64,000 nt of DNA from Algoriphagus aquaeductus (lineage in GTDB: Bacteria; Bacteroidota; Bacteroidia; Cytophagales; Cyclobacteriaceae), in NCBI RefSeq assembly GCF_003253485.1, contig NZ_QKTX01000009.1, forward strand, positions 1-64,000. Direction: 5' to 3'. The translations under genes and the position numbers were made by a program. Positions 26,501 to 34,626 of the stretch are shown here, one piece after another; the stretch's first letter is position 1, and each line of letters opens with the position of its first letter. The notes under the pieces are model-generated. The model was not told where the DNA came from and did not search any database. It worked only from the letters and a program-made list of their open reading frames with translations.

Positions 26501-27571
26501 GCGGAGCAAACGAGCAATGCTGTGATCATTACGGACAGTCAAGGCAAAATCACCTTTGTGAATGATGCTTTTGAAAACATGACCGGATATACAGAAGCGG
26601 AGGTATTGGGTAAAAAACCGGGGCATTTGCTTCAGGGAAAAGAAAGTACTGAAGAGGCGAAAAGGCTGATGGCAAAAGGGATCAAAAATCAAATTGCCAC
26701 AGAAGTTGAAATGATCAACTACACCAAGTCAGGCAATAAATATTTGGTGAGGATTCAGACCGAACCCATGTTTGACAAAAATCAGGAGCTCATTGGATTC
26801 TTTTCTATCCAGAATGACATTACCATCCAAAAGGAGCAGGAGCAACAGATCCATCGACTCAACCAAAGAATAAAGGAGCAAAACCAAAAACTCCAAGAGG
26901 TCAATAGTTCGTTGGAAGAGTTCGCATATGTCGCTTCTCATGACCTCAAAACCCCTGTCAGAAATATTACAGGCTTATTGGATATCATCCATAAAAAGGG
27001 GGAGGATCTTGATCCCCAGAAGCGAAAGCAATATTTGGATGTAATTCGGGCCTCCTCCGTAGAATTGGGAAGACTGATTGAAAATCTTCTCGAATATTCC
27101 CGTACAGGGACTTTGGAGGAGGAATTGGAAACTGTGGAAACAGAGGAATTAATCAAGGCGGTCATTCAACTGTTTGAAAGAGAACTAGAGGAAAATGGAG
27201 GGGTGATAAAAGCCGAAATCACCGTAAAAAAAATCAGAGTTTACCCCATTCTGTTCAAGCGCCTGATCACGAACCTGATTAGCAATTCACTCAAGTATAG
27301 GTCGGTAAGGATACCGGAAATTTTCATCTCCTGCTTTCAAAAAAGCGAATCTGTGGTATTCAAGATTACGGATAATGGCGTTGGAATACCTGAAAATCAG
27401 AAAGAGGCCATTTTCAAAATATTCAAAACCCTGGGCAACAAAAAGGATAGCAATGGGATAGGACTCTCGGTGTGTAAAAAAATTGCCGAATTGCATGGCG
27501 GGAAAATCTGGGTTGAATCCGATGGTCAAAGTGGATCCACATTTTGGGTTGAATTCAACACAGGATTTTGA
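23573..27571 (+). CDS. CheB-CheR-PAS hybrid sensor histidine kinase
   Basis: This 1332-residue cytosolic protein contains, in order: a CheB methylesterase domain (1-190; catalytic Ser13 in GASAGG, His40 in IQHLAPNH, Asp131 in GTGSDGSEG); a CheR methyltransferase domain (about 205-480; TRFFRD, ACSTGEEAYT, ISCRNFLIYL); a Glu/Asn-rich coiled coil (about 646-716); three PAS-like domains (about 720-1090); and a histidine kinase core (His1123 in SHDLKTP, N-box NLISNSLKY, DNGVGIP, GIGLSVCKK). It has no receiver domain and no transmembrane segment. Such fusions occur in Bacteroidota and Proteobacteria without classical chemotaxis. Its response regulator is not adjacent. Confidence 0.93.
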   Translation: MNYTFPIIGIGASAGGLEPLELFFEYAKPNAGFSYVLIQHLAPNHKSLMDELLSRHTSLPIEVIQHEMSLEPGKIYLNPPKKFVELQDGRFLLTEKEDRQLSFPISSFLNSLAEQAHEKACAIIMSGTGSDGSEGVKYIKEKGGLVIAQDPTTAKFDGMPKSAILTGAVDKICAVDQMHREIEAFFFTTNEIHKEFLNSQDNKGLITAVLTSVYQQIGVDFTDYKYSTVSRRIARRMSLLGYSEMQEYLTYIKTNNQEPYLLAKELLIGVTRFFRDEDNFEALRQQVIPRLIEENMESKSLRIWVPACSTGEEAYTIAILVKDYLRSQKLQFDVSIFATDLDKEAIKQATNRIFPESISTEIPQEFLNLYFIPQRKGYTIAREIREMIIFSAHNLVQDPPFNRIDLISCRNFLIYLNSKLQQRVFSMFQFSLRTNGFLFLGASESLGDVSEYFIEFDKKTKIFQNKENKKGIQQIRSSRKHSITPSDYFSQSKAIAPVPLSSRSKLLTEIQNVLIQEFVPDSIVTDEDFNLLHTTGNAHRWLTLPSGEITTNVLKMLPDALAIPFEVVANKVLHSGISTQINKVEIGGMLRQFYEGERFLTIRLRRMQLIENAFQLIATFEPEKTSENEKAFEKIEINAASKEKINILERELRINRENLQSTIEELESSNEELQAANEELQSSNEELESVNEELYTVNAEYQQKINELSDTNNDLNNLIHSTQIALLFLDVNLNIRRFTPAIREILDLMPHDVGRNISHFRGKVQLEDLMGHIEKVFDSQSSFETQIRDTKGEEFLLNISPFRSHTGEIQGVVMVFVNVSRYNRMERALEVSNETLDLLNSRHTRQTELFELIASNSRDMISILDLSGNLKYCSPSGAEITGYPIERLAELDLLDRIPDPAHKKKWLNAIEAIKEGKTPGLIQFKFRTWTGVNRWMESNLKPLQLGDGKIENILISTRDINQRMIQDVELKKLALIAEQTSNAVIITDSQGKITFVNDAFENMTGYTEAEVLGKKPGHLLQGKESTEEAKRLMAKGIKNQIATEVEMINYTKSGNKYLVRIQTEPMFDKNQELIGFFSIQNDITIQKEQEQQIHRLNQRIKEQNQKLQEVNSSLEEFAYVASHDLKTPVRNITGLLDIIHKKGEDLDPQKRKQYLDVIRASSVELGRLIENLLEYSRTGTLEEELETVETEELIKAVIQLFERELEENGGVIKAEITVKKIRVYPILFKRLITNLISNSLKYRSVRIPEIFISCFQKSESVVFKITDNGVGIPENQKEAIFKIFKTLGNKKDSNGIGLSVCKKIAELHGGKIWVESDGQSGSTFWVEFNTGF

Positions 27572-27820
27572 GGAAGTGCTCTAACGTACTTCAATGCAGT
27601 ATCCCAAGATTTGGAAGCAGGAAAGAAGCACCTGTAAAAGACCTACGCAGGCAAGCCAACCAAGAAGTATCTGAAGCTTTCCAAGGCAATCCAAAAAGCT
27701 GAAAGGGTTGATTTTCGAGAAACCGAAAGGCGGTTGGTATTTGGGAAATGATTTTCTTCTTATTTTCAGAAAGATCTAGGGGAAAATTGATTCACCTAGC
27801 AAACCTTAAAATTGAAAAAT

Positions 27821-27982
27821 ATGCTTGACCCAAAAATTGGCCTTTTATTGACTTCCTTGATGGTTCTTCTAGTGATCTTAATCATTTTAAGATTCGTTGG
27901 GGCTTGGCTTTTTAGAATTGATGATGTGATTGATCTTCAAAAAAAGATATTTGAAGAACTGAAACGAATTAATTCAAAGTAA
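27821..27982 (+). CDS. Small single-pass membrane protein (53 residues)
   Basis: An ATG frame with an A-rich upstream stretch encodes MLDPKIGLLLTSLMVLLVIL, one transmembrane helix (about residues 7-27), and a charged amphipathic tail (DDVIDLQKKIFEELKRINSK). The pattern of one helix plus a short cytosolic helix is typical of real small membrane proteins and unlikely by chance. I do not recognise the family. It lies 250 bp after the hybrid kinase on the same strand; a functional link is unproven. Confidence 0.55.
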   Translation: MLDPKIGLLLTSLMVLLVILIILRFVGAWLFRIDDVIDLQKKIFEELKRINSK

Positions 27983-28026
27983 GAATCTGCAAGAAATAAA
28001 GCCGATTTTGTGCAAATCTTGTGCAA

Positions 28027-28062
28027 ATAAAAAAGGAGTTACAAATTTCTTTGTAACTCCTT
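28027..28062 (-). terminator. Intrinsic terminator of the tRNA-Pro gene
   Basis: AAGGAGTTACAAA (28033-28045) and TTTGTAACTCCTT (28050-28062) form a perfect 13-bp stem with a TTTC loop. On the minus strand it is followed by TTTTTTATTT. It begins 10 bases past the tRNA 3' end. Confidence 0.85.
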
Positions 28063-28072
28063 GATAATCAAG

Positions 28073-28146
28073 TCGGGGTGACAGGATTTGAACCTGCGAC
28101 CACACGCCCCCCAGACGTGTACGCTACCGGACTGCGCCACACCCCG
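28073..28146 (-). tRNA. tRNA-Pro (anticodon GGG)
   Basis: The minus strand folds into a full cloverleaf: acceptor CGGGGTG/CACCCCG plus discriminator A, D-arm GCGC with AGTCCGGTAGC, anticodon stem CACGT/GCGTG (one G-U) around loop CTGGGGG giving anticodon GGG, and T-arm with GGTTCAAATCC. The 3' CCA is not encoded. Length is 74 nt. Confidence 0.93.
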
Positions 28147-28158
28147 ATTAACAAGAGG

Positions 28159-28189
28159 CGAAATTATAACTTTCTGGATTTTTTGCCAG
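28159..28189 (-). promoter_or_regulatory. Possible promoter of tRNA-Pro
   Basis: On the minus strand TAATTTCG (28166-28159) matches 5 of 6 fixed positions of the TAnnTTTG -7 element. CTGG lies 19 bp further upstream where TTTG would be expected. The position, 12 bases before the tRNA 5' end, is right, but the -33 match is weak. Confidence 0.35.
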
Positions 28190-28253
28190 CCTCTTTTATG
28201 AATTTGATCAGGAGTAAGGTTATCTCCTTGGTTCACAAGAGGAAATAAAGAGG

Positions 28254-28490
28254 TTACTTCTCCTGATCTTTGGATTTAAAGAAAACAGCTTGGAAGGTTT
28301 GCTTGCAGCACTTATGGCAAAGTGCTACAGATGGCTTTAACAGTTCTGCTTTTCGCAAAGCTTCAGATCCATTGTTAAAGGGGCCCAAGTAGTCCCGATC
28401 TAAAGAGTCCGGAATGTGTTCACATTCTTTGTCATGGATTTCAAATTCGCCCTGGGAATTGGGCTTGGAAGAAAGGTAAAAGAATTTCAT
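28254..28490 (-). CDS. Small Cys/His-rich protein, possibly zinc-binding
   Basis: This 78-residue protein has a tyrosine-strand start (MKFFYLSSKPNSQGEFEIHD), then CEHIPD, a GPFNNGSEALRKAELL helix, and CHKCC near the C-terminus. His19/Cys23 and Cys58/Cys61 are well placed to bind one zinc ion. Short proteins with this order (Cys, LGxF, EALxxA helix, CxxC) occur across bacteria without known function. It sits upstream of tRNA-Pro on the same strand and is probably its own transcript. Confidence 0.7.
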   Translation of the reverse strand: MKFFYLSSKPNSQGEFEIHDKECEHIPDSLDRDYLGPFNNGSEALRKAELLKPSVALCHKCCKQTFQAVFFKSKDQEK

Positions 28491-28582
28491 AGTATCAGCG
28501 ATAAACTCCGCTAATGTAGAAAAGCTAAAACTCCTAAAACATACCCTATATCGGGTATTTTTTGAAGGTTTTAGAATCGATT

Positions 28583-28996
28583 TCAGAAAGGAAAGCCGGA
28601 TTTTCTGCCCCGGATTTCGGATTGCCTCACGGGCATGGCGTCAATGAGGCGATAGATTTTAGATGGATTGGGCGGGAAGTCTCCAGTGGATTTTATTCCT
28701 CCGTCCAAACCTATCAATATCCAATTTTCATTTTGGGACTTGACCCGTTTTAGGTGATTGACAAAATCCTGCACATGGATTTCTCCCGTGTAGTTGGTGT
28801 GCATTAACCTGCCATTTGAAAAATGAAAGAAAAGCAATTTTCTGTCTGTTAAGTTTTTTTGTTCGTCTTCCGATAGCCACTCCGAGCAGTCTTGATTACC
28901 GTCATAGATCAATAGTCGATTCTTCCAAACAAAATCTGATGGACTATTCCCCGAAAAAATAGTAATCAGAAGCGGAAATAAATTTAGCCATACCAT
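28583..28996 (-). CDS. DUF4174-family protein
   Basis: This 137-residue protein has a hydrophobic N-terminus (MVWLNLFPLLITIFSG) that is probably a signal peptide or anchor. It then carries the DUF4174 pattern: NRLLIYDGNQDCSEW, RKLLFFHFSNG, ENWILIGLDGGIKST, and near the end RLIDAMPVRQSEI. The family is thioredoxin-like in outline, extracytoplasmic and of unknown role. The LIGLDGG...IDAMPVRQ pair is the most diagnostic part. It appears monocistronic. Confidence 0.75.
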   Translation of the reverse strand: MVWLNLFPLLITIFSGNSPSDFVWKNRLLIYDGNQDCSEWLSEDEQKNLTDRKLLFFHFSNGRLMHTNYTGEIHVQDFVNHLKRVKSQNENWILIGLDGGIKSTGDFPPNPSKIYRLIDAMPVRQSEIRGRKSGFPF

Positions 28997-29416
28997 AGGA
29001 ATGAAACCTGGTTGGGAATTAAGAGTTTGGAATTTTTTTAATATTTCCTGATTCTGAGAGAATAGGGTAGAATGATTTGATTTTAGTAAGGTAAAAAACG
29101 ATCATTTCCCCGCCTGTCAGTTGGAAATCGATTTCCTAAACAATCCAACTTAAGAAAATGAAAATTTCATGAGTGGAAAACCAGTCGTCATTTTTCCAAT
29201 TCATATAGTTTACATTTTTTTACACTTCATTTCATGGATTTATTCGGGAAAAATTGAATTTTTTATCGGATTCGGCATCGTGAAAATGCAGATTGGATCA
29301 ATTATTGATCTGATCCATACATGAAAAAGTATTTTGTATAGAATAAAGTGCTTTTTCCATTTATCACCTATCCCAAAAAGCCCATTTACCTTTCATCAAA
29401 GGTGCTCAAAAGATTA
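28997..29416. other. Divergent intergenic region before the fibre locus
   Basis: No gene is supported. It should hold promoters for both the DUF4174 gene and the 988-residue frame. Near 29331-29337 TATTTTG is one base short of the TAnnTTTG consensus. It is very AT-rich with no strong palindrome. Confidence 0.4.
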
Positions 29417-32314
29417 ATGATTAGAACTTTACGCCAATCCATCTTTTTTTTATCTGGAAAAGGAAGTCTATTAATTGGACTTTTTTGGATGATTTATGGG
29501 TTGAGTTTTTCACAATCTACTACCATCAACTCCAATACGACAGTTAACGCTTCCTCAATCCCTGTAGGAAACAATATTATCATGGACAGTGGGGCTACCT
29601 TGAATATGGATGTTTCAAGAATGTTTGGCTCTTTAACTGTTCAAAATAATAATTCAAATAATATAGCAGACGCTACAATAGCGGGAATTGGAACTTCTCA
29701 GTTTACAACTGTTGTCCTTAACGCATCTGCAAATGGAAATTCAAACAGGGACAGAGGGATAAGGTTGGTGGTTTCTGATGTAGCTTATTTGAGATGCGAG
29801 ACCTTGACTCTATCAGGTAATAGGTCTCATTTAATAAATATCTTAGGTACAATTGAGCTTACAGGTCTAGGTGAGCCGATTCAGTCAATTGGATGGACCA
29901 GTTTTCAGATCGGGCCAGCTTCTACATTTATCTACAGTGGATTGGATCAAACAATCTACAACGATGATTATCATCACCTCACTCTTTCAAATTCCGGGAC
30001 AAAAACCTTCCAATCAGGAACAAGTGCCATTTCAGGGAATCTTACTCTGACAGGTTCAGCAACTTCTTCGGCCATCTTAGGTCTTTCTGTTGGTGGAAAC
30101 TTGTCGATTCTTTCCAACGCAACTTTTAATGCGGGGTCCTTTAATCTTCAAATCGAAGGCAACTGGACCCAGTCAGGCACTTTTGTTTCTGGGACTTCTA
30201 CGGTTCAGTTCACGGGCAATTCCTCCAAATCCATTCAGGTAACAGGTTCTGGGGGATTTCATCACCTTTCTATCCTTGGATCAGGCACAGTTTCGGCCTT
30301 AAGTAATCTTTCCGTTTTGGGCAACCTCACTATTGCCGCTGGAGCCAGTTTTGAAGCAGGGAATTTCACACATCAGGTGGGAAGGGACTGGAATCAGTCG
30401 GGAAACTTTTTGCCGGGAAATTCTTTGGTTCAATTCACAGGCTCCAATTCCGGAACAATTCAAGTCACAGGAACAGGGGGATTTCAAAATTTATCCTTTT
30501 TGGGATCAGGAACAAAGACCATCAGTTCTACCCTTAGCGTCTCTGGAAATATTACTCCGGTTTCCGGTCCGGTGGTGTTAACCGGAGCAAATACCTTGAC
30601 GCTCCAAGCAAACCGGGAAATGGAGATCACACCAACGGGATCTTTGTCTACTTCCAGTGGACGATTGATTCTCCAGCCGGGATCGCAGTATATAAATAGA
30701 AGTACCTCCAATCCAACCCTTGAAATGAGGCAGACTTTTACCGGTCAAAAAGGATGGAGAATGGTAGGGACTCCTGTTTCTACCACCTATTCCAATCTGA
30801 CAGCCGGCTTGGAAACCCAAGGATTCCCGGGTTCAAGCAATCCTTCTCTTCAGCCCAACTTGCTCTGGTGGGATGAAACAGACAAAGGAACCACCCTGCA
30901 AGGATGGAGGCAGCCTACTTCGTTATCAGCCAATGTTCCGGCAGGAAGAGGCCATTATTTTTATGTATTCAATGGAGATTCAAAACCGGGAGGAGGAAAT
31001 TACGCAGATGTGTTGCCCAGAAATATAGCTGTCACCGGTACAGAAGTTAATTTGGCTTCTGGAGTTTTTGATTTTGGCCTGACCTTCACTCCAAGGACTT
31101 CTAACTCAACGCAAGTTTCGGGGACATGGACAGAGGTCAATCAGGCGGATGAAGGGTTTAATTTAGTCGCCAACCCAACGGCAAGTGTGATTGATTTTCA
31201 TGCCTCGAGTGGATGGAATAAATCCAATGTTGATCAGACGATTTACATTTGGGATCCTACCGAGGGAGATTTTTTGACCTGGAATGGAACCACAGGTAGT
31301 TTGGGAAATGGGCGGATTGCTCCCTTTCAAGCTTTTTGGGTCAAGTCCAATGCCCCTGCTCCAATCCTTCAACTCACCGGAAATGGAGCCAAATCGCTTT
31401 TGTCAACCAGTTTTTCCGGAAGAAAATCAACCTCATCGCCTCCAGTTCTTGAGCTGAATGTGGCAGGCGAGGGGATGAGAGCCCAATCCTTTATCACCTT
31501 TGGACCGGACGGCATGGAAGGTGCCGATCCCAAAGATGCCTATCAGCTGGAGTCATTGGGGGAAGATTGGCTGCTGTTGTATTCTTTTGGATCACTCCAG
31601 ACGAAAAGTCCCCTTGTCATCAACCACCAGCCGGATTTGAGTGCTGGGCAAAATCGGATCATTCCGCTACATCTGTCTGCTTCCCGAAAAGGGGAGGGCT
31701 TCAAAGGGGCCTACCTGATGAATTGGAAGTTGCCGGAGGATTGGGATCCGGGATTGGAGATCGTGTTGATGGATCATATCCACAAGAAAGCCATTGACAT
31801 GAAGAAAGAGGCTTTCTACACCTTCGAATTGGAAGCGCCAAAGTCCCCTATTTCCAATTCACGAAAAACATGGGATGGTCTTGCAACACCACAGGCAGTG
31901 ATCTTCCAGACACCCTACGAACTCGGAGAAAGTGAGGAGTTAGACGGGCATCAACTAAACGCTCGAACCACTTCGAGTTCAAAGCCTAAAAGACCTTTTA
32001 CCCTTTACATTGGAGCATTTCCTCAGGGTGAAGTGGAATACCTTCCAGATTTGCCCAAACTTTTTCCTCCTTCGCCCAATCCATTCAGCCAAGAAACCAA
32101 AATCAAGTTTTTCCTTCCTTATGAGGAAACTACTGAGTTGGGGATCTATGACCTTTTGGGACAAAAAGTCGGAGGCTTTTCGCCACAAAAATACCTTCCA
32201 GGCATGCATGAAGTGGAGTGGATTCCGGCTGCTATTGACCTGCCAAAAGGGATATATGTAATCCGGCTCGCAACCTCTATTGGACAATTCACCCAAAAAC
32301 TGATCAAAAACTGA
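29417..32314 (+). CDS. T9SS type A surface protein, first gene of the fibre locus
   Basis: The frame is open from a GTG at 29348, but ATG at 29417 gives a proper signal peptide (helix SLLIGLFWMIYGLSFSQ) and a 965-residue protein. About residues 30-420 consist of beta-helix-like repeats of about 80 residues carrying GNLTI..GASF..G and FTGSNSGTIQVTGTGGF. The middle has a GWRMVGTPVS domain often seen in Bacteroidota surface proteins. The last about 85 residues are a type A T9SS sorting domain (PSPNPFSQETKIKFFLP, YDLLGQKV, LPKGIYVIRL, QKLIKN). Its stop overlaps the next ATG (TGATG), so it is translationally coupled to the small pilin-like gene. Confidence 0.85.
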   Translation: MIRTLRQSIFFLSGKGSLLIGLFWMIYGLSFSQSTTINSNTTVNASSIPVGNNIIMDSGATLNMDVSRMFGSLTVQNNNSNNIADATIAGIGTSQFTTVVLNASANGNSNRDRGIRLVVSDVAYLRCETLTLSGNRSHLINILGTIELTGLGEPIQSIGWTSFQIGPASTFIYSGLDQTIYNDDYHHLTLSNSGTKTFQSGTSAISGNLTLTGSATSSAILGLSVGGNLSILSNATFNAGSFNLQIEGNWTQSGTFVSGTSTVQFTGNSSKSIQVTGSGGFHHLSILGSGTVSALSNLSVLGNLTIAAGASFEAGNFTHQVGRDWNQSGNFLPGNSLVQFTGSNSGTIQVTGTGGFQNLSFLGSGTKTISSTLSVSGNITPVSGPVVLTGANTLTLQANREMEITPTGSLSTSSGRLILQPGSQYINRSTSNPTLEMRQTFTGQKGWRMVGTPVSTTYSNLTAGLETQGFPGSSNPSLQPNLLWWDETDKGTTLQGWRQPTSLSANVPAGRGHYFYVFNGDSKPGGGNYADVLPRNIAVTGTEVNLASGVFDFGLTFTPRTSNSTQVSGTWTEVNQADEGFNLVANPTASVIDFHASSGWNKSNVDQTIYIWDPTEGDFLTWNGTTGSLGNGRIAPFQAFWVKSNAPAPILQLTGNGAKSLLSTSFSGRKSTSSPPVLELNVAGEGMRAQSFITFGPDGMEGADPKDAYQLESLGEDWLLLYSFGSLQTKSPLVINHQPDLSAGQNRIIPLHLSASRKGEGFKGAYLMNWKLPEDWDPGLEIVLMDHIHKKAIDMKKEAFYTFELEAPKSPISNSRKTWDGLATPQAVIFQTPYELGESEELDGHQLNARTTSSSKPKRPFTLYIGAFPQGEVEYLPDLPKLFPPSPNPFSQETKIKFFLPYEETTELGIYDLLGQKVGGFSPQKYLPGMHEVEWIPAAIDLPKGIYVIRLATSIGQFTQKLIKN

Positions 32315-32829
32315 TGAAGCATTCTTTACCCTGCATTTTAATCACTTTCCTCTGTTTTTGGGCAAGCGGAACTTTTGCTCAGGTCGATGATACGCGACAG
32401 GCCACGCTTTCGGTCAGAGCAACAGCGACCGTCACCGACAATCTCCAAATGCTCACCATCCGAAACCTTGATTTGATCAGTCCAGCGGTCATTGACAATA
32501 AAATTGTGGTTTCGCCGACCAGCAGCGGATTTGCCGGGATGTTTAAGATTTTGGGCAATCCCAGTGCAAGAGTGAGGATTACTTTCCTCCAAAATGAAAC
32601 ACTAAAAGAGGTCAATGATGGTCTGGGGGAGGTTTCTGCTCAATATTTTGTCAGTGAAGCTTTTGAGGATACCCAATTTCAAAGTACCCTACTGCAAGTC
32701 GGGGAGGCCAATGTGAGACTTAGCGAGCAGGGCGTGCTTTTCCTTTGGCTTGGAGCGGATTTGGATTTGGCATTGGCGACTCCCGGTATGTATTTGTCAG
32801 AATTTGTCATCGAACTGGAATATATCTAA
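32314..32829 (+). CDS. DUF4402-like secreted fibre subunit (minor)
   Basis: This 171-residue protein has a signal peptide (MKHSLPCILITFLCFWASGTFAQ) and an all-beta body with DUF4402 hallmarks: an N-terminal ATLSVRATATVTDNL strand, a mid FKILGNPSARVRITF strand like a 'G.p...v.i' motif, and the end GVLFLWLGADL then PGMYLSEFVIELEYI. The major subunit at 34045 has the matching FLWVGGTI and GSYEGTFNINVEYN. It is probably a minor subunit of a chaperone-usher-like fibre. It overlaps both neighbours by one base (TGATG and TAATG). Confidence 0.75.
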   Translation: MKHSLPCILITFLCFWASGTFAQVDDTRQATLSVRATATVTDNLQMLTIRNLDLISPAVIDNKIVVSPTSSGFAGMFKILGNPSARVRITFLQNETLKEVNDGLGEVSAQYFVSEAFEDTQFQSTLLQVGEANVRLSEQGVLFLWLGADLDLALATPGMYLSEFVIELEYI

Positions 32830-33464
32830 TGGACAGCCTGAAGACATATTCCAAAAGAAAGGTTTGGCTGCTGCTAGGTTTGGCATTCCTCAAGCTTGGT
32901 CCGGATGCTTCAGCCCAACGAATAAATTTCAGCACTTGGACTGGGAGCGATGACATCACGATCACTCCTGTTTTGGCGAGTCCCAATTTGAATTTCAATC
33001 TAAAGCAACCCAATATCAGGGTAAATAGTCCAGCTGTGGCCATCAATCTGTCCGACCAACAGGCTGTGGCTTTTCGGATCGAAGCTCCAGAAGGATTTGA
33101 TTTGACGGTAGAAGTGGACGCTCCTGTTTTTTTGAGTCTGAATGGAACAGAGTCTGACGCAGACAAAACGGTTCCTTTTCGGGTGGCTTTGGCTTACAAC
33201 AATTTGCAGGCTGGAGATGAAATGAGTGCAAAGGCCGGTGCGGTACAGTTGCCGACCGGATTCAATACCATCACCTTTCCGGTAAACAGAAGACTGTCCG
33301 GAGCTCCCGGCCCTCCGCCCACTCCGGTATCGGGGAATTATACCCGTCCAAAATCCATAGCATGGCTTTTTCTTTATGGAGAGTTGGGGCCCATCGGACA
33401 GATCCAAGTGGGGCAATATTCAGGTGATATCACGGTCAACGTCTACTTCACATCTAATGACTAA
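32829..33464 (+). CDS. Secreted beta-rich protein of the fibre locus
   Basis: This 211-residue protein from the ATG at 32829, which overlaps the previous stop by one base, has a signal-like segment (KRKVWLLLGLAFLKLGPDASAQ). The body is beta-rich with many Asn/Pro (NLNFNLKQPNIRVNSPAVAI, LSGAPGPPPTPVSGNY) and ends GDITVNVYFTSND, a weak version of the final strand in the neighbouring subunits. It has no recognised family. Coupling to its neighbours suggests a tip, adaptor or assembly subunit of the same fibre. The frame is open upstream, but those 28 residues lie inside the previous gene. Confidence 0.65.
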   Translation: MDSLKTYSKRKVWLLLGLAFLKLGPDASAQRINFSTWTGSDDITITPVLASPNLNFNLKQPNIRVNSPAVAINLSDQQAVAFRIEAPEGFDLTVEVDAPVFLSLNGTESDADKTVPFRVALAYNNLQAGDEMSAKAGAVQLPTGFNTITFPVNRRLSGAPGPPPTPVSGNYTRPKSIAWLFLYGELGPIGQIQVGQYSGDITVNVYFTSND

Positions 33465-33903
33465 AATCCTGATCCATATCGCACTTATCGGATGGGTATT
33501 AGTCTTTCCCATCTCAGTTTCTGCCCAGGTGGTGGCGATTCGGTTAGAGATTCCGGCCGGTGTTCAATTCCGTGCTGAATTGGTTGATTCCAGAATGGGA
33601 GACACTTGGGAGAAAAATAAAGCCAAGGTATGGGTGGGAATCGAAGCTCAAGAGAACCTGACTTTCCTGCTGGAAGTGAATTATCCGAATAGGGAAATTC
33701 TCCCACCTCCTGAGTCATTTTTTCTCAATGATGGAAGTGCTGACTTTGAAAATGCGGTCAATCTTGGCGGGGGAACTCATGCCTTGAGGATGAATGCCCA
33801 AAATAAATTGATCAGAAAGATGGATCCCAGCCCTCCTTACCTCAAGTCTTGGCTGGGTTTGCCTGTCATTCAAGGCCTTACTGTGAAAATCGAATACCCT
33901 TAA
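33457..33903 (+). CDS. Small secreted protein of the fibre locus
   Basis: This 148-residue protein from the ATG at 33457 overlaps the previous gene by 8 bases. A signal peptide is clear (MTKILIHIALIGWVLVFPIS, cleavage after VSAQ). The mature part is beta-rich and ends in GLTVKIEYP, the same alternating strand plus Tyr that closes the DUF4402-like subunits. Its role as a minor subunit is inference from position, coupling and this shared end. Confidence 0.65.
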   Translation: MTKILIHIALIGWVLVFPISVSAQVVAIRLEIPAGVQFRAELVDSRMGDTWEKNKAKVWVGIEAQENLTFLLEVNYPNREILPPPESFFLNDGSADFENAVNLGGGTHALRMNAQNKLIRKMDPSPPYLKSWLGLPVIQGLTVKIEYP

Positions 33904-34026
33904 AATAAATCTAAAACCTTCAAAATCATGAACCACATGCCTATGAAAAACCAATAAACCCTTCAAGCAAAGATTATCGAGGATAGTCGATGCTGCTAGA
34001 AAATGAATCAAGTAAACAGTCGATTA

Positions 34027-34042
34027 AAACAAACAAACAAAC
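34027..34042 (+). repeat. (AAAC)4 tetranucleotide tract at the major-subunit start
   Basis: Four perfect AAAC units end two bases before the ATG at 34045, in the position that governs ribosome loading. A-rich leaders are normal in Bacteroidota, so the tract may just serve translation. Its length could also change by slippage and alter expression of the subunit. Confidence 0.55.
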
Positions 34043-34044
34043 AA

Positions 34045-34578
34045 ATGAAAACAATTCTAAAATCAGTACTCACCCTAGCCTTGGCATCAGGATTAGTTCT
34101 GGCTGCCCAAGCTCAAAAGGCATCCACAGCTCAGGCCTCTGCTACTATTTTGGCAGACTTGACGATTGACTTGGATGTCACTCAGAATGCTATCGCATTT
34201 GGTAACCTTTCCGCCAATACCCCGGGAAATGTTGTTCTGGACGCCAATGGGGCATCAAATCTTAATACCGGTTCGGTGACCAATGTAGCCAGATTTGATT
34301 TGGCCGGAGCCGATGCAAGTGTCACCGTATCCTATGACCCGACCGTGACACTGACCATCACCGGTGGGGGGACAGCTACCATGGTGATGACTCCACAAGT
34401 AGTAGGTGATGCCTTGTCTACCAATCAATCCGGTGCACTCGCTGTGGCAAGTGGATCACAAGTGACCCTTTCCTCTGGTCTTTATTTCCTTTGGGTGGGT
34501 GGTACCATTCCGCAACTGAACAATCAGACTACCGGTTCCTACGAAGGGACTTTCAATATCAACGTCGAGTACAATTAA
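34045..34578 (+). CDS. DUF4402 major fibre subunit (pilin-like)
   Basis: This 177-residue protein from the ATG at 34045 has a signal peptide (MKTILKSVLTLALASGLVLA, cleavage after AQAQ). The DUF4402 domain starts KASTAQASATILADLTIDL and includes AIAFGNLS, ARFDLAGADASVTVSY, SGLYFLWVGGTI and the end SYEGTFNINVEYN. Low charge and high Ala/Thr/Gly content are typical of an abundant structural subunit. The frame begins at 34003, but those 14 residues would spoil the signal. An intrinsic terminator follows immediately, so this gene should be expressed more than the chaperone and usher after it. Confidence 0.82.
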   Translation: MKTILKSVLTLALASGLVLAAQAQKASTAQASATILADLTIDLDVTQNAIAFGNLSANTPGNVVLDANGASNLNTGSVTNVARFDLAGADASVTVSYDPTVTLTITGGGTATMVMTPQVVGDALSTNQSGALAVASGSQVTLSSGLYFLWVGGTIPQLNNQTTGSYEGTFNINVEYN

Positions 34579-34587
34579 TCTTAAAAT

Positions 34588-34616
34588 GGCCGACAGCTTA
34601 TCCTGTCGGCCTTTTT
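34588..34616 (+). terminator. Intrinsic terminator between the major subunit and chaperone genes
   Basis: GGCCGACAG (34588-34596) and CTGTCGGCC (34603-34611) form a perfect 9-bp stem with a 6-nt loop, followed by TTTTT. It lies inside the locus, 11 bases before the chaperone ATG. Partial read-through would give excess subunit over assembly proteins. Confidence 0.85.
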
Positions 34617-34626
34617 CCATTATACT

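Noticed and set aside
28039..28236. 65-codon minus-strand frame with SGSVHVWGACGRRFKSCHPD
   Set aside because: This peptide is the well-known translation of a tRNA gene; the region is tRNA-Pro plus its terminator.
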